Source: Mycolicibacterium insubricum
GTDB taxonomy: Bacteria; Actinomycetota; Actinomycetes; Mycobacteriales; Mycobacteriaceae
Reading direction: 5' to 3'
Length of the DNA stretch: 64,000 bases
NCBI RefSeq assembly: GCF_010731615.1
Contig: NZ_AP022618.1
Location: forward strand, 3,162,001 to 3,226,000
The translations under genes were made by a program, and so were the position numbers. Positions 10,090 through 19,104 of the stretch are shown one piece after another; within the stretch, counting starts at the first letter, position 1, and every line of letters starts with the position of its first letter. Below the pieces are notes generated by a model. The model did not search any database, was not told the origin of the DNA, and saw only the letters and a program-made list of their open reading frames with translations.

Positions 10090-10647
10090 CTGCCTGTCTC
10101 CCGAGCGATCCTGAGCGCCGCCACCATCGTGGCGGCGCTCGGGCTTTGCGGCTGCACCACCCAGGGGCCGCCCGCTGCCACCCCGGGCAGCAGCGTGACC
10201 GCCGCGACGGTGCCGGCCCATCCACTCCCGGAAGCGGCCGCACTGACCGACGTGGTGGCCCGGATGTCGGATCCGGCGGTGCCGGGTACCGACAAACTCG
10301 GGTTGATCGACGGCTCCTCGGCCGCCGACGCCTCCGCGATGGACGGCTTCGCCAAGGCGCTTTCCGACAACCACCTGCTGCCGCTGACTGTCACCGCCAC
10401 CGACCTGGCCTGGTCGGAGTCGACGACCGGCGTGGTCACCGCGACGGTGACCATCACCGGGGCGGGTAGCTCGCCGGACGCACCGTTCAGCTACCCGATG
10501 GAGTTTGTCCCCGCCGGCGACGGCTGGCGGCTGTCCCGCCAGAGTGCCAATCAACTGTTCTCGACCGCGTCGCCGGGTTCGCCGGAGCCCGCCTCACCGG
10601 CGCCCGCATCACCGGCCACCCCGTCGTCCTCGGTGCCGCCGCGCTGA
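10090..10647 (+). CDS. lppK: Lipoprotein LppK
   Basis: The segment SAATIVAALGLCGC is a lipoprotein signal peptide with lipobox GLCGC, and DPAVPGTDKLGLIDG, YPMEFVPAGDGWRLSRQ and the Pro/Ala/Ser-rich tail match mycobacterial LppK. The start is a problem: the frame opens after the previous gene's TAG (10078), and the only candidates are CTG at 10090, which gives a normal signal peptide beginning LPVSRAIL, and GTG at 10129, which leaves only seven residues before the lipobox. I chose CTG because it alone gives a complete signal peptide. 185 aa with that start. Probably co-transcribed with the gene at 9595. Confidence 0.78.
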   Translation: MPVSRAILSAATIVAALGLCGCTTQGPPAATPGSSVTAATVPAHPLPEAAALTDVVARMSDPAVPGTDKLGLIDGSSAADASAMDGFAKALSDNHLLPLTVTATDLAWSESTTGVVTATVTITGAGSSPDAPFSYPMEFVPAGDGWRLSRQSANQLFSTASPGSPEPASPAPASPATPSSSVPPR

Positions 10648-10648
10648 T

Positions 10649-10942
10649 ATGTGGATCGGCTGGCTGGAATTCGACCTGCTCCTCGGCGATGTGCACTCGC
10701 TGAAGGAGAAGCGCTCGGTGGTGCGCCCGATCGTCGCCGAGCTGCGCCGGCGGTTTGCCGTATCGGCAGCCGAGACCGGGCAGCAGGACCTGCACCGCCG
10801 GGCCGGGATCGGTGTGGCGGTGGTGGCCGCCGACGCGGCGCATGTCACCGAGGTGCTCGACGCCGCCGAGCGCCTGGTGGCCTCGCGCCCGGAGACCGAG
10901 CTGCTCTCGACCCGCCGGGGACTGTCGCGCAGCGACGACTAG
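10649..10942 (+). CDS. DUF503 (YlxP-like) protein
   Basis: 97 aa from the ATG at 10649, 1 nt after the lppK stop. Starts MWIGWLEFDLLLGDVHSLKEKRS, the family signature, followed by RPIVAELRRRFAVSAAETG and a C-terminal LLSTRRGLS. DUF503 proteins are small soluble ferredoxin-like-fold proteins that in other bacteria lie near rbfA and ribosome-maturation genes; exact function unknown. Matches Rv2117 in position and length. Its TAG overlaps the stop of the convergent crotonase gene (CTAG, 10939-10942). Confidence 0.88.
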   Translation: MWIGWLEFDLLLGDVHSLKEKRSVVRPIVAELRRRFAVSAAETGQQDLHRRAGIGVAVVAADAAHVTEVLDAAERLVASRPETELLSTRRGLSRSDD

Positions 10943-11733
10943 AACTGCCGCTCGGTGAATTCGGGCTTGCTCTTGGCCAGCCCGGCCTTGCGGGCGATGG
11001 CGTGGTTGCGGCCGCGCAGCAGCCGGATCTGTAGCGCCTGTTCGACCGGGAACGACAGGCGGGAGCCGTTGTACCAGGTCTGCTCGAACAGCGCCTTGGA
11101 CGCGGCCACCGCATCCGGGGAGCGTTCCCGGACGGCGGCGATCAGCTCGTCGGCCGCCGCGTACGGGTCGTCAGCCACACCCGAGATCAGCCCGTACTCC
11201 AAAGCCTGTGCCGCGCTGAAGATCTCACCGGTCATGGTCAGCCGCTTGGCGATGTCGATGGTGGTCAGCTCCGCGATACTGGCCGACAGCGACATGTCCG
11301 GGATCAGCCCCCAGCGCGCCTCCATGATCGAGAAGTCGGACTTCGGCGCGGCGAACCGGAAGTCGGCACCGAGGGCGACCTGCATCCCGCCGCCGAAGCA
11401 GTGACCGGTCACCACCGCGATCACCGGGACCGGAACGCTGCGCCACGCCCAGCCGGCCGCCTGAAAATTGTTGGCGACGGTGTGGCGTTTCGGGATCAGA
11501 TTCCGCATGACCCGGGCGCGCTGCGTGCCCGTCGACGCGAAATCCAGTCCGGAGCAGAAGGATTCGCCGTTGCCGCTGAGCACCACGGCGCGCAGCGAGC
11601 GGTCTTTGGCGGACCGGTCGGCGGCCTTGGCGAGGTCGTCGATCATGTCGAGGGTCAGCCCGTTGTGTTTCTCCGGCCGGTTCAGCCGGACGTGCGCGAC
11701 GTCGCCGATCACCTCGTAGTCGATGTTCGTCAT
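10939..11733 (-). CDS. Enoyl-CoA hydratase/isomerase (crotonase family, EchA12-like)
   Basis: 264 aa. Crotonase fold: LNRPEKHNGLTLDM, the first oxyanion-hole segment RAVVLSGNGESFCSGLDF, and the second CoA/oxyanion segment VTGHCFGGGMQVALGADFR. An acidic residue in FSIMEARWGLIPDMS is placed where crotonases carry a catalytic Glu. Likely acts on unsaturated acyl-CoAs. Resembles mycobacterial EchA12, but the many echA paralogues make the number uncertain. RBS AAAGGG precedes the ATG. The upstream gene ends 11 bp away, so it may share a transcript with the gene at 11745-13814. Confidence 0.88.
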   Translation of the reverse strand: MTNIDYEVIGDVAHVRLNRPEKHNGLTLDMIDDLAKAADRSAKDRSLRAVVLSGNGESFCSGLDFASTGTQRARVMRNLIPKRHTVANNFQAAGWAWRSVPVPVIAVVTGHCFGGGMQVALGADFRFAAPKSDFSIMEARWGLIPDMSLSASIAELTTIDIAKRLTMTGEIFSAAQALEYGLISGVADDPYAAADELIAAVRERSPDAVAASKALFEQTWYNGSRLSFPVEQALQIRLLRGRNHAIARKAGLAKSKPEFTERQF

Positions 11734-11744
11734 CTGTCACCCTT

Positions 11745-13814
11745 TCATCGCTGCAGCACGTCGGCGGCGTCGAGCACAGCCATCGCCGCGGCCAGGTCGA
11801 AGTTCGACGGTACCCCGTCACCGAACATCCGCCGCAGCAGCGGTTCGGTGACGGCGTCGGCCTCGGCGGCACGGACGAAATCTGTTGCGGAATAGTGGCT
11901 TCTGTCATTCAGAGGGACGCCGATCGCACCAAGCAGCCCGGTTACCGTCCTCGCGGTGGCGTCGGTCGACCAAACCGCGGGCACCGCACCGAACATCTCC
12001 TCGATTCCGTCGCCACCGAAATCGGCGCCACGCCAAACCTGGCCGTCCCACCAGGAACAGAACGACAGCAGGCCGCGGGCGGCGTACGGGTCCAGGTAAA
12101 GGTTGTGCACCCAGGGCGGGGCGCCCTGATACAGATCCGGCCATCCGATCTTCCCCTGGTAGGCCGCGGTCAGCAGCGGCGAATCGGGTCTGCCGCCGGA
12201 GATCACCCCGCGCCCGCCGGGCAGCCGCGCCACCGTGCACCAACCCTGGTCACCGCGGAACACCGCGAACGCCTGATCGAGGCGGACACCGTAGGGTTCG
12301 TTGACGCCGCGGCACATCGCGGCGATCACCGCCATCCGCGACCACAGCAATCCGAACGCCGGAAGCGCGTCGACGACGCGGACCGCTCCCCCGGCCGGCT
12401 GCTGGGCTTGCGCGGCGGTGCGCAGTTGCCGGCCCTCATTGCCCATGTGCGCCAACAGCCACAGTGCGATCTGTTCGCGGGGGTACTGCGCGACGTCGCG
12501 CAGGTACGCCTCCGGAGCCAACAGCTGATCCGCGGGCAGCGGCACGTCGCCGTAGTCGAAGGACATCTGCAGCCGGCCGGCGGAATTCAGCTCCATCAGC
12601 ATTCGCAGCCACGGTCCGGCCGCGCCCGCCGTCATCACCCGGTGTTCCCGCGCCAGTTCCGCGGCACGCAGCGGAACAGCGACGTTGACCGGGCCACCGG
12701 GTGTCAGCGCCACCACCTGGATGATCTCCTGCCCACCGGCCATACTGAACGCAGCCTGCAGGCTCTGCCAGCCGGGCGGGCAGGCCGAGGCGAGGATCTG
12801 GGCGATCTCGTCGGAGCGAGCCCGGTGCGGATAGCTCGACGGCTGCCCGTCGACCGTCGTCTGAATTCCGGCTTTCCGCAACAGTTGGAACGCCACCTGA
12901 ACCGCGTCCTCGACCCCGGTCTCGACGGGGTCCTCGTCGCGCACCGCGAGCTGGTCGAACCGGACGTAGGCGGCCACCGGATGGTCACCGAGGGTCTGGA
13001 CCCGCAGGGTGAGTGTCGGATTAGGGGTGTCGTCGACGATGACGACCTGACGGGTCCCGGGCGGCAGGTCCGCCGGGTACCCGGCGTCGTCGGTCGGCTC
13101 CTTGGTCAGTAGCCGGGCCCGCCGCCCCGCCAAACCTGTCTGATCCCCCTCGACGCAATGCCAGCGCAACAACTCGGTGGTGTCGGGGAAGACCTGTCGC
13201 GGCGTCATCTGCGCCAGCAGATCCAGATGCACCGCCGCGTCGACAACCTCGATCCGGTCCACCCGCGCCGGCCCGCCGATCGCCAGCGCCGGGAAGAAGC
13301 CGTAGACGGTGTCCGGCCCGACCTGGCCGTGCGCCCGCAACGCCCGGTCGAACAGTCCGTCCCCGTCCTGGCCGGTCACGTCGAAGGTGTAGCGCGACGG
13401 TGTCATCAGCGCCTCGCGGAGTTGTTCGTCGCGCTGCCGCGGCGTAGCCATGTTCGCCGACTCATCGTGCTGATAGACCGCCCCGAGGTGCGGCACGATC
13501 TCCAGGCTCATCCCGGTGCGCCGGCCCCACAGCGACAGCCTGCCGAACGCGCCGCGGGACACCGCGATCCAGTCGTCCTCGCCGATCTCGAGGTTGGCGC
13601 GCGGGATCCACACGTCCACGGCGTCTTGCCAAGCCACCGGATCGCACAGCCACCACAGACCGTCGGCGAAGCCGGAGAAGCCGAACTCCGCCCACAGCAG
13701 CAGCAGTAGGTCCGGAACCATCTCGCGAAACCGCGCGATTCGGTCCGGCGAAGCCGCGACGCGATGGGTCGGCTGGCCCCATTTCGCGATGATCTCGGCG
13801 GCTTCGGTGGTCAC
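11745..13814 (-). CDS. Large GAD-like/DUF1851-like domain protein (immunity-protein-like)
   Basis: 689 aa from a GTG at 13814. Residues ~1-135 resemble the GAD-like plus DUF1851 (Tdi1-like immunity) arrangement: IIAKWGQP, PDLLLLLWAEFGFSGFADG LWWL and FGRLSLWGRR. Residues ~240-500 are unrecognised, and residues ~540-680 look like a second copy of the same module (DQAFAVFRGDQG, NLYLDPYAARGLLSF, WRGADFGGDGIEEMFGAVP). GAD-like proteins are typically 150-200 aa immunity proteins of polymorphic toxin systems, so this length is unusual. No toxin gene is adjacent. No signal peptide. Function inferred only. Confidence 0.6.
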   Translation of the reverse strand: MTTEAAEIIAKWGQPTHRVAASPDRIARFREMVPDLLLLLWAEFGFSGFADGLWWLCDPVAWQDAVDVWIPRANLEIGEDDWIAVSRGAFGRLSLWGRRTGMSLEIVPHLGAVYQHDESANMATPRQRDEQLREALMTPSRYTFDVTGQDGDGLFDRALRAHGQVGPDTVYGFFPALAIGGPARVDRIEVVDAAVHLDLLAQMTPRQVFPDTTELLRWHCVEGDQTGLAGRRARLLTKEPTDDAGYPADLPPGTRQVVIVDDTPNPTLTLRVQTLGDHPVAAYVRFDQLAVRDEDPVETGVEDAVQVAFQLLRKAGIQTTVDGQPSSYPHRARSDEIAQILASACPPGWQSLQAAFSMAGGQEIIQVVALTPGGPVNVAVPLRAAELAREHRVMTAGAAGPWLRMLMELNSAGRLQMSFDYGDVPLPADQLLAPEAYLRDVAQYPREQIALWLLAHMGNEGRQLRTAAQAQQPAGGAVRVVDALPAFGLLWSRMAVIAAMCRGVNEPYGVRLDQAFAVFRGDQGWCTVARLPGGRGVISGGRPDSPLLTAAYQGKIGWPDLYQGAPPWVHNLYLDPYAARGLLSFCSWWDGQVWRGADFGGDGIEEMFGAVPAVWSTDATARTVTGLLGAIGVPLNDRSHYSATDFVRAAEADAVTEPLLRRMFGDGVPSNFDLAAAMAVLDAADVLQR

Positions 13815-13860
13815 AGCGGCAACGCTACCGACCGGGAGCCGCGGTCACCGACACCAGTTT

Positions 13861-14697
<837 letters not shown>

Positions 14698-14791
14698 TCA
14701 GCCTGCCATGCGCAGCCCCGGGGACACAGCTGGGCGGGGCCAACCGGTGTGCCCCGCGTACAGTCCGATCCGGAAGAGATAGGAGATCGCG

Positions 14792-15583
14792 GTGACCGGC
14801 AGTTACTACCATCGGCTCCCCTCGTCCGGCGACGCGCAGCGGTTTGCGGCCAGCGAGATCACCGCCAGCGCGTGGGGCCCGAACCTGCAGCACGGTTCTC
14901 CCCCGCTGGCCCTGCTCACCAAGGTGGTCGAGGAGCGGCTGGCCGGATCCGGGCAGCGGATCGGCCGGCTGTGCCTGGACATCCTGGGCGAGATGCCGAT
15001 CACCGAGCTGACCGTCACCGCCTCGACGCCGCGCCCGGGGCGTCAGATCAGCCTGCAGGCGGCCGAGCTCGCCCCCGCCTCGCAGCCACAGCGCCCCGCC
15101 GCCCGGCTCTCGGCCTGGGCGCTGTCGGTCTCCGATACCGCCGCGGCGGTATCGGACCGCTACCCGCCGCAGGCCCGCACCGACGAACAGCCGCTGCCCG
15201 ATTTCTGGTGGGACGCGGCGGGTTACCTGGACACGCTGACGCTGCGGCGCGAGGCCGACGAGGCCGGTGCCCGGGTGACCTGGGCGACCTCGAACGTCGG
15301 CCTGGTCGACGACGAACCCACCACGCCGCTGCAACGGCTGGCGATGGTGGTGGACACCTGCAACGGGCTGGGCTCGCCGCTGAACCCGACCGAGTACACG
15401 TTCATGAACACCGACGTCACGGTGCACCTGCACCGGGAGCCCACCGGATCGGAGTTCGCCCTGAGGGCCCGCGGGTCGATCGGCCCGGACGGTCTCGGGG
15501 TCACCACCTCGGAGCTGTTCGACGCCACCGGATTCGTCGGCGTCTGCGCCCAAACGGTGCTGGTCCGGCGCCGGGCGGACTGA
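14792..15583 (+). CDS. Thioesterase family (double hotdog) protein, Rv2119-like
   Basis: 263 aa from a GTG preceded by AGGAGA. The length and the two related halves (residues ~20-125 and ~135-260) fit the acyl-CoA thioesterase double-hotdog fold: GPNLQHGSPPLALLTKVVE in the first half, and MNTDVTVHLHREP with GLGVTTSELFDATG in the second. Substrate unknown; relatives hydrolyse medium- or long-chain acyl-CoAs. It sits next to trmI in divergent orientation, as in M. tuberculosis. Confidence 0.8.
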   Translation: MTGSYYHRLPSSGDAQRFAASEITASAWGPNLQHGSPPLALLTKVVEERLAGSGQRIGRLCLDILGEMPITELTVTASTPRPGRQISLQAAELAPASQPQRPAARLSAWALSVSDTAAAVSDRYPPQARTDEQPLPDFWWDAAGYLDTLTLRREADEAGARVTWATSNVGLVDDEPTTPLQRLAMVVDTCNGLGSPLNPTEYTFMNTDVTVHLHREPTGSEFALRARGSIGPDGLGVTTSELFDATGFVGVCAQTVLVRRRAD

Positions 15584-15679
15584 ATCGCCCGGGTTCCGCC
15601 GGCCGCGGGATCGACGGGCTGCGATTCTCAGCGACCTGTACGGTTTGTCTGGTAGAGCCACGTCCGAACGAGGAGTTTC

Positions 15680-16465
15680 ATGAGTTTCCCCAGCGATCCC
15701 TACGGGTCCACCCCGGGTGCGTCGGGCAACCAGCCAAACCTGTTCGGCGCGTCGTCGGAGGAACCGCCGATCTCCAGTGGCTACGCCGTACCGGGCTACG
15801 GTGCCGCACCGGGCTACGGGGGCCCACCGAACTACGGGGCCGCTGCGGGCTATGACGCGATGCCGGGTGGCTACGAGGCGCCCCCGCTGGGTGCCGGCGG
15901 CTATCCCGGGATGCTGCCGTACGGCCAACCGAACAACAACCTGGTCTGGGGCATCCTCACCACCATCTTCTGCTTCCTGCCGCTGGGCATCGTGTCCATC
16001 GTCAAGGCCAATCAGGTCAACTCGAAATGGCAACGGGGCGACGTCGCGGGCGCCTACGCCTCGGCGCGTTCCGCCAAGCGCTTCGCCATCGCCTCCGCCA
16101 TCGTCAGCATCGTGATCACCGCCATCGCCGCGGTCGTCATCGGCGTCATCGTCAGCCAGGAGAACAAGCGCAACCGCAGCTACTACTCCTACTCGACGCC
16201 GACGTCGTACGTGCCGTCGTACCAATCCAAGAGCGACATCGAGTACGCGATCCGCGGCGCCTCCTACGGCGACTGCTTCTACCGCGAGTCCAGTGGCTCC
16301 ACGCTCAGCATGTTCGTCAAGGTGTCCTGCAGCCAGTACAAGGCCAATGTCAAGGTCACCAAGGTGACAACCTCGACCAGCAACTGCAGCGGCAACTGGG
16401 TGCGCAGCGACTACGACTCGTCCTACAGCACGTCGCAGGTGGTGCTCTGCCTGACCAGCGTCTGA
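15680..16465 (+). CDS. CD225/dispanin-type membrane protein with repetitive Tyr/Gly/Pro N-terminus
   Basis: 261 aa; GAGGAG RBS 7 nt before the ATG. Residues 1-85 are a disordered, repetitive tract of GY and YGA(A)PGY units. Residues ~90-165 carry two membrane spans around SIVKANQVNSKWQRGDV and AYASARSAKRFA, the CD225/DUF4190 arrangement. The extracellular part (~170-261) contains five cysteines and SxxxY-rich sequence, with GDCFYRESS similar to septum-formation-type domains. Role unknown; such proteins are anchored in the cell envelope. Confidence 0.8.
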   Translation: MSFPSDPYGSTPGASGNQPNLFGASSEEPPISSGYAVPGYGAAPGYGGPPNYGAAAGYDAMPGGYEAPPLGAGGYPGMLPYGQPNNNLVWGILTTIFCFLPLGIVSIVKANQVNSKWQRGDVAGAYASARSAKRFAIASAIVSIVITAIAAVVIGVIVSQENKRNRSYYSYSTPTSYVPSYQSKSDIEYAIRGASYGDCFYRESSGSTLSMFVKVSCSQYKANVKVTKVTTSTSNCSGNWVRSDYDSSYSTSQVVLCLTSV

Positions 16466-16490
16466 GCGGGACCGGGCCGCAAGCGCGGCG

Positions 16491-16964
16491 CTACACCGCG
16501 CCCACCGACGCCGCGATGGACAAACCGGCCAGCACGGCGACCGCGTCCTCGATCAGCCCGTAGAACAACGGGTGGCCACCGGCAAACCGCCGTTTCAGCG
16601 CCACACCGGCAATTGTGCCCAGCGCGGCACCGGTGATGCCCGCGCCGATTCCGCCGACGGTGTAGCCGTGCGTCGAACCGAGCAGCGCGCCGGCCACCCC
16701 ACCCATGATCAGCCGGCCACCGAACTGGGTGAGCGCGGTGCGCGGACGGGTGCGGGCCAGCTGGTCGGTGATCATCTCCACGATGGCGGCCAGGGTGAAC
16801 AGCGTCAGCGTCACCGGATGCCCCAGCCACAGCGCCCAACTACGGTCCAGGTCGATCCAACCCAGCATCGCCGCCCAGCACAGCACGGCCGGAGCTGTGA
16901 ACATCCGCAGGCCGGCGACCATGCCGAGCAGCAGGGCCAGCCCCAACACCAGAAAATGCGTCAT
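16491..16964 (-). CDS. DUF4126 membrane protein (Rv2120c-like)
   Basis: 157 aa with about five membrane spans and family motifs GMVAGLRMFTAPAVLCWAA near the N-terminus, GRLIMGGVAGALLGS in the middle and AAGxALKRRFxxxHPLFYGLIEDAVA near the C-terminus. DUF4126 members are small uncharacterised inner-membrane proteins. It precedes hisG on the same strand in reading order but with ~145 bp of separation on its upstream side from nothing obvious, and position matches Rv2120c next to hisG. Function unknown. Confidence 0.82.
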   Translation of the reverse strand: MTHFLVLGLALLLGMVAGLRMFTAPAVLCWAAMLGWIDLDRSWALWLGHPVTLTLFTLAAIVEMITDQLARTRPRTALTQFGGRLIMGGVAGALLGSTHGYTVGGIGAGITGAALGTIAGVALKRRFAGGHPLFYGLIEDAVAVLAGLSIAASVGAV

Positions 16965-16994
16965 GCCCGGAAGCTAACACGTCCGGGTATGGCG

Positions 16995-17849
16995 CTAGAA
17001 CCGGCAGAACCGGATATCGGAGGCCAGGATCGCCTTGGCCCCGATGGCCGCCAGCCGGTCCATCACCGCGTTGACGCCCTTGCGTGGCACCAGCGCCCGC
17101 ACCGCCACCCAGTCCGGATCGGCCAGTGGTGCGATGGTCGGCGATTCCAGACCCGGGGTCACCTCCGTGGCCTGCTCCAGCACCGCGCGGGGGCAGTCGT
17201 AGTCCAGCATCAGGTACTGCTGACCGAACACCACGCCCTGGACCCGGGCGGCCAGCTGGTCGCGCGCCGGATCCGCGGCCGCGCCCGCGCGCTCGATCAG
17301 CACGGCTTCGGAATCACACAGCGGCGCACCGAAAGCCACCAGGTTGTGCTGGCGCAGGGTGCGCCCGGAACCGACCACGTCGGCGATGGCGTCGGCCACA
17401 CCGAGCTGAATGGAGATCTCCACCGCGCCGTCGAGGCGGATGACCGTCGCCTCGATCCCCTTGGCGACCAGGTCGTTGCGCACCAGGTTCGGGTACGCCG
17501 TGGCGATGCGGCAGCCCGCCAGATCCGCGACCGTCCAGTCCCGCCCGGCCGGCGCGGCGTAGCGGAATGTCGACGAGCCGAAGCCCATCGCCAGGCGTTC
17601 GGTCACCGGCGCGCCGGATTCGGCGGCCAGATCCCGTCCGGTGATCCCGAAGTCCAGCTGCCCGGACCCGACATAGATGGCGATGTCCTTGGGGCGCAGG
17701 AAGAAGAACTCGACGTTGTTGACCGGGTCGACGACGGTCAGGTCCTTGGGGTCGGTGCGCCGGCGGTAACCGGCCTCGGACAGCACCTCAGCCGCCGACT
17801 CACTCAGCGCCCCCTTGTTGGGCACGGCCACCCGCAGCATGGCGTTCAC
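16995..17849 (-). CDS. hisG: ATP phosphoribosyltransferase HisG (long form)
   Basis: 284 aa from a GTG at 17849 that overlaps the hisE stop (GTGA); an ATG three codons later (17840, [10 protein letters not shown]) is the alternative. Catalyses the first step of histidine synthesis, joining ATP and PRPP. Visible landmarks: [11 protein letters not shown], [12 protein letters not shown], the PRPP-binding [26 protein letters not shown], and the C-terminal ACT-like domain (~residues 210-284) for histidine feedback. Length is standard for the long, self-regulated form. Confidence 0.97.
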   Translation of the reverse strand: MNAMLRVAVPNKGALSESAAEVLSEAGYRRRTDPKDLTVVDPVNNVEFFFLRPKDIAIYVGSGQLDFGITGRDLAAESGAPVTERLAMGFGSSTFRYAAPAGRDWTVADLAGCRIATAYPNLVRNDLVAKGIEATVIRLDGAVEISIQLGVADAIADVVGSGRTLRQHNLVAFGAPLCDSEAVLIERAGAAADPARDQLAARVQGVVFGQQYLMLDYDCPRAVLEQATEVTPGLESPTIAPLADPDWVAVRALVPRKGVNAVMDRLAAIGAKAILASDIRFCRF

Positions 17850-18127
17850 AGCTTTCGGTAGACGTCGTCGAGGGTCAGGCCCCGTGCCAGCATCAGCACC
17901 TGCGTCCAGTACATCAGCTGGCTGATCTCGCCGGCCAGCTCGTCGTCGCTCTCGTGTTCGGCGGCCAGCCAGACCTCGCCGGCCTCCTCGAGGATCTTCT
18001 TGCCCACGGTGTGCACGCCGGCATCCAGCGCGGCCACGGTCGCGCTGCCCGGCGGGCGGGTGCGGGCGCGCTCGCCGAGTTCGGCGAACAGTTCCTCGAA
18101 GGTCTTCACGGGCAGTGATTCTTTCAT
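17846..18127 (-). CDS. hisE: Phosphoribosyl-ATP pyrophosphatase HisE
   Basis: 93 aa from the ATG at 18127; the reading frame extends upstream to 18430, but the extension overlaps the lipoprotein gene antiparallel codons and is Arg/Gly-rich, so it was rejected. MazG-like all-alpha fold with the metal-binding set [15 protein letters not shown] and [18 protein letters not shown]. Second step of histidine synthesis (PR-ATP to PR-AMP). Coupled to hisG by a 4-nt overlap, so the two first pathway enzymes are made together. Confidence 0.96.
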   Translation of the reverse strand: MKESLPVKTFEELFAELGERARTRPPGSATVAALDAGVHTVGKKILEEAGEVWLAAEHESDDELAGEISQLMYWTQVLMLARGLTLDDVYRKL

Positions 18128-18189
18128 GGCGCCGCCCGTACCGGCCGCACGCGGTACCCGGCGCATCCGCCCGCGCGCGGGGATCCGGG

Positions 18190-19053
18190 CTATTTCAGGT
18201 GCGGTGCCAACAGCTCCGACCAGGCATTCGACAGTGTCTTCCACTCCGTCTCGCAGCGATCGGCACGATCCTGCGGCAACCCCTCCTCGGTGATCATGGC
18301 GCCCTGGCTGTCCGGGTCCGAACCGTAGATCCAGCACAGGATGTTGTACATCCGGGCCTCGTTGGGGGTGTGCGGGTCGGCCAGGGCGTCCTTGTCCGGC
18401 TGGCCGTCGCGCTTGGCGTAGATGCGCCATTCGGTGGCGAAGTCCTTGGCCGCCTGTACGTAGTCCGGGTCGATCGTGCCGTCGTCGTCGGGTGCCAGCA
18501 GTTCGTATGCGGCCAACTGATCGGCCACGTCCTCCTGACGCCCGGTGGCCGGGAGCTGGTAGATGTCGACCGCCATGTGCCCGAGTTCGTGGTAGAACGA
18601 TGCGACCACCATGCGGCGCGCGGTGGCGTTGACATCCGGGTGGTCACCGTCATCGAAGATCCTCAGACTCTCGTCGACATCCTCGTAACACATGATCACC
18701 TTCTTGTCGTCGGGGTCCCAGTAGTCATTGGCCTCGTCGCACTGTGACGCGACCAGCGGGATGTCGTAGGGCAGACGGAACGACGAGGTCACCGCCTCGG
18801 CCAGGCCTTCGAGTACCCGGGTGTCCTGCAGCAGCTGACGGCCGCGCTGCGCCTGCGGTGTGGTGGCGTCCTCGTATTCGACGCTCATGGTCCCGTAGAC
18901 GTCCTCGGCGGCCGCGGTGGTGGTGCCCGCGGGCACCAGTCGTTCCGACGGGGAGGCCTCGGTTTTCGGGGCCTGGTGTCCGCATCCGGCGGCCAGCGTG
19001 GCCGTGACGAGCACCGCGGCGGCCCACATCAAGGTGGGTGTCAACCGACGCAC
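18190..19053 (-). CDS. DUF4344 metallopeptidase-like lipoprotein
   Basis: 287 aa from a GTG. Signal peptide with lipobox LAAGC (Cys24), so membrane-anchored outside the cytoplasm. HELGH at residues 155-159 is a zinc-metallopeptidase motif, followed by [12 protein letters not shown], where a third ligand could lie. These features and the length match DUF4344 putative metallopeptidases. Several cysteines (105, 122, ~240, ~272) could form disulphides. Substrate unknown. It separates the hisE gene (62 bp) from the sugar transporter gene. Confidence 0.85.
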   Translation of the reverse strand: MRRLTPTLMWAAAVLVTATLAAGCGHQAPKTEASPSERLVPAGTTTAAAEDVYGTMSVEYEDATTPQAQRGRQLLQDTRVLEGLAEAVTSSFRLPYDIPLVASQCDEANDYWDPDDKKVIMCYEDVDESLRIFDDGDHPDVNATARRMVVASFYHELGHMAVDIYQLPATGRQEDVADQLAAYELLAPDDDGTIDPDYVQAAKDFATEWRIYAKRDGQPDKDALADPHTPNEARMYNILCWIYGSDPDSQGAMITEEGLPQDRADRCETEWKTLSNAWSELLAPHLK

Positions 19054-19104
19054 TGTGGATCCCTTTCGGTCCGGTGAGTGGGCGACCGCCCGCGCCCGAT
19101 GTCG

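Noticed and set aside
17846..18430. 194-aa version of HisE
   Set aside because: The extra N-terminal residues are Arg/Gly-rich and out of family; the ATG at 18127 gives the usual 93 aa.
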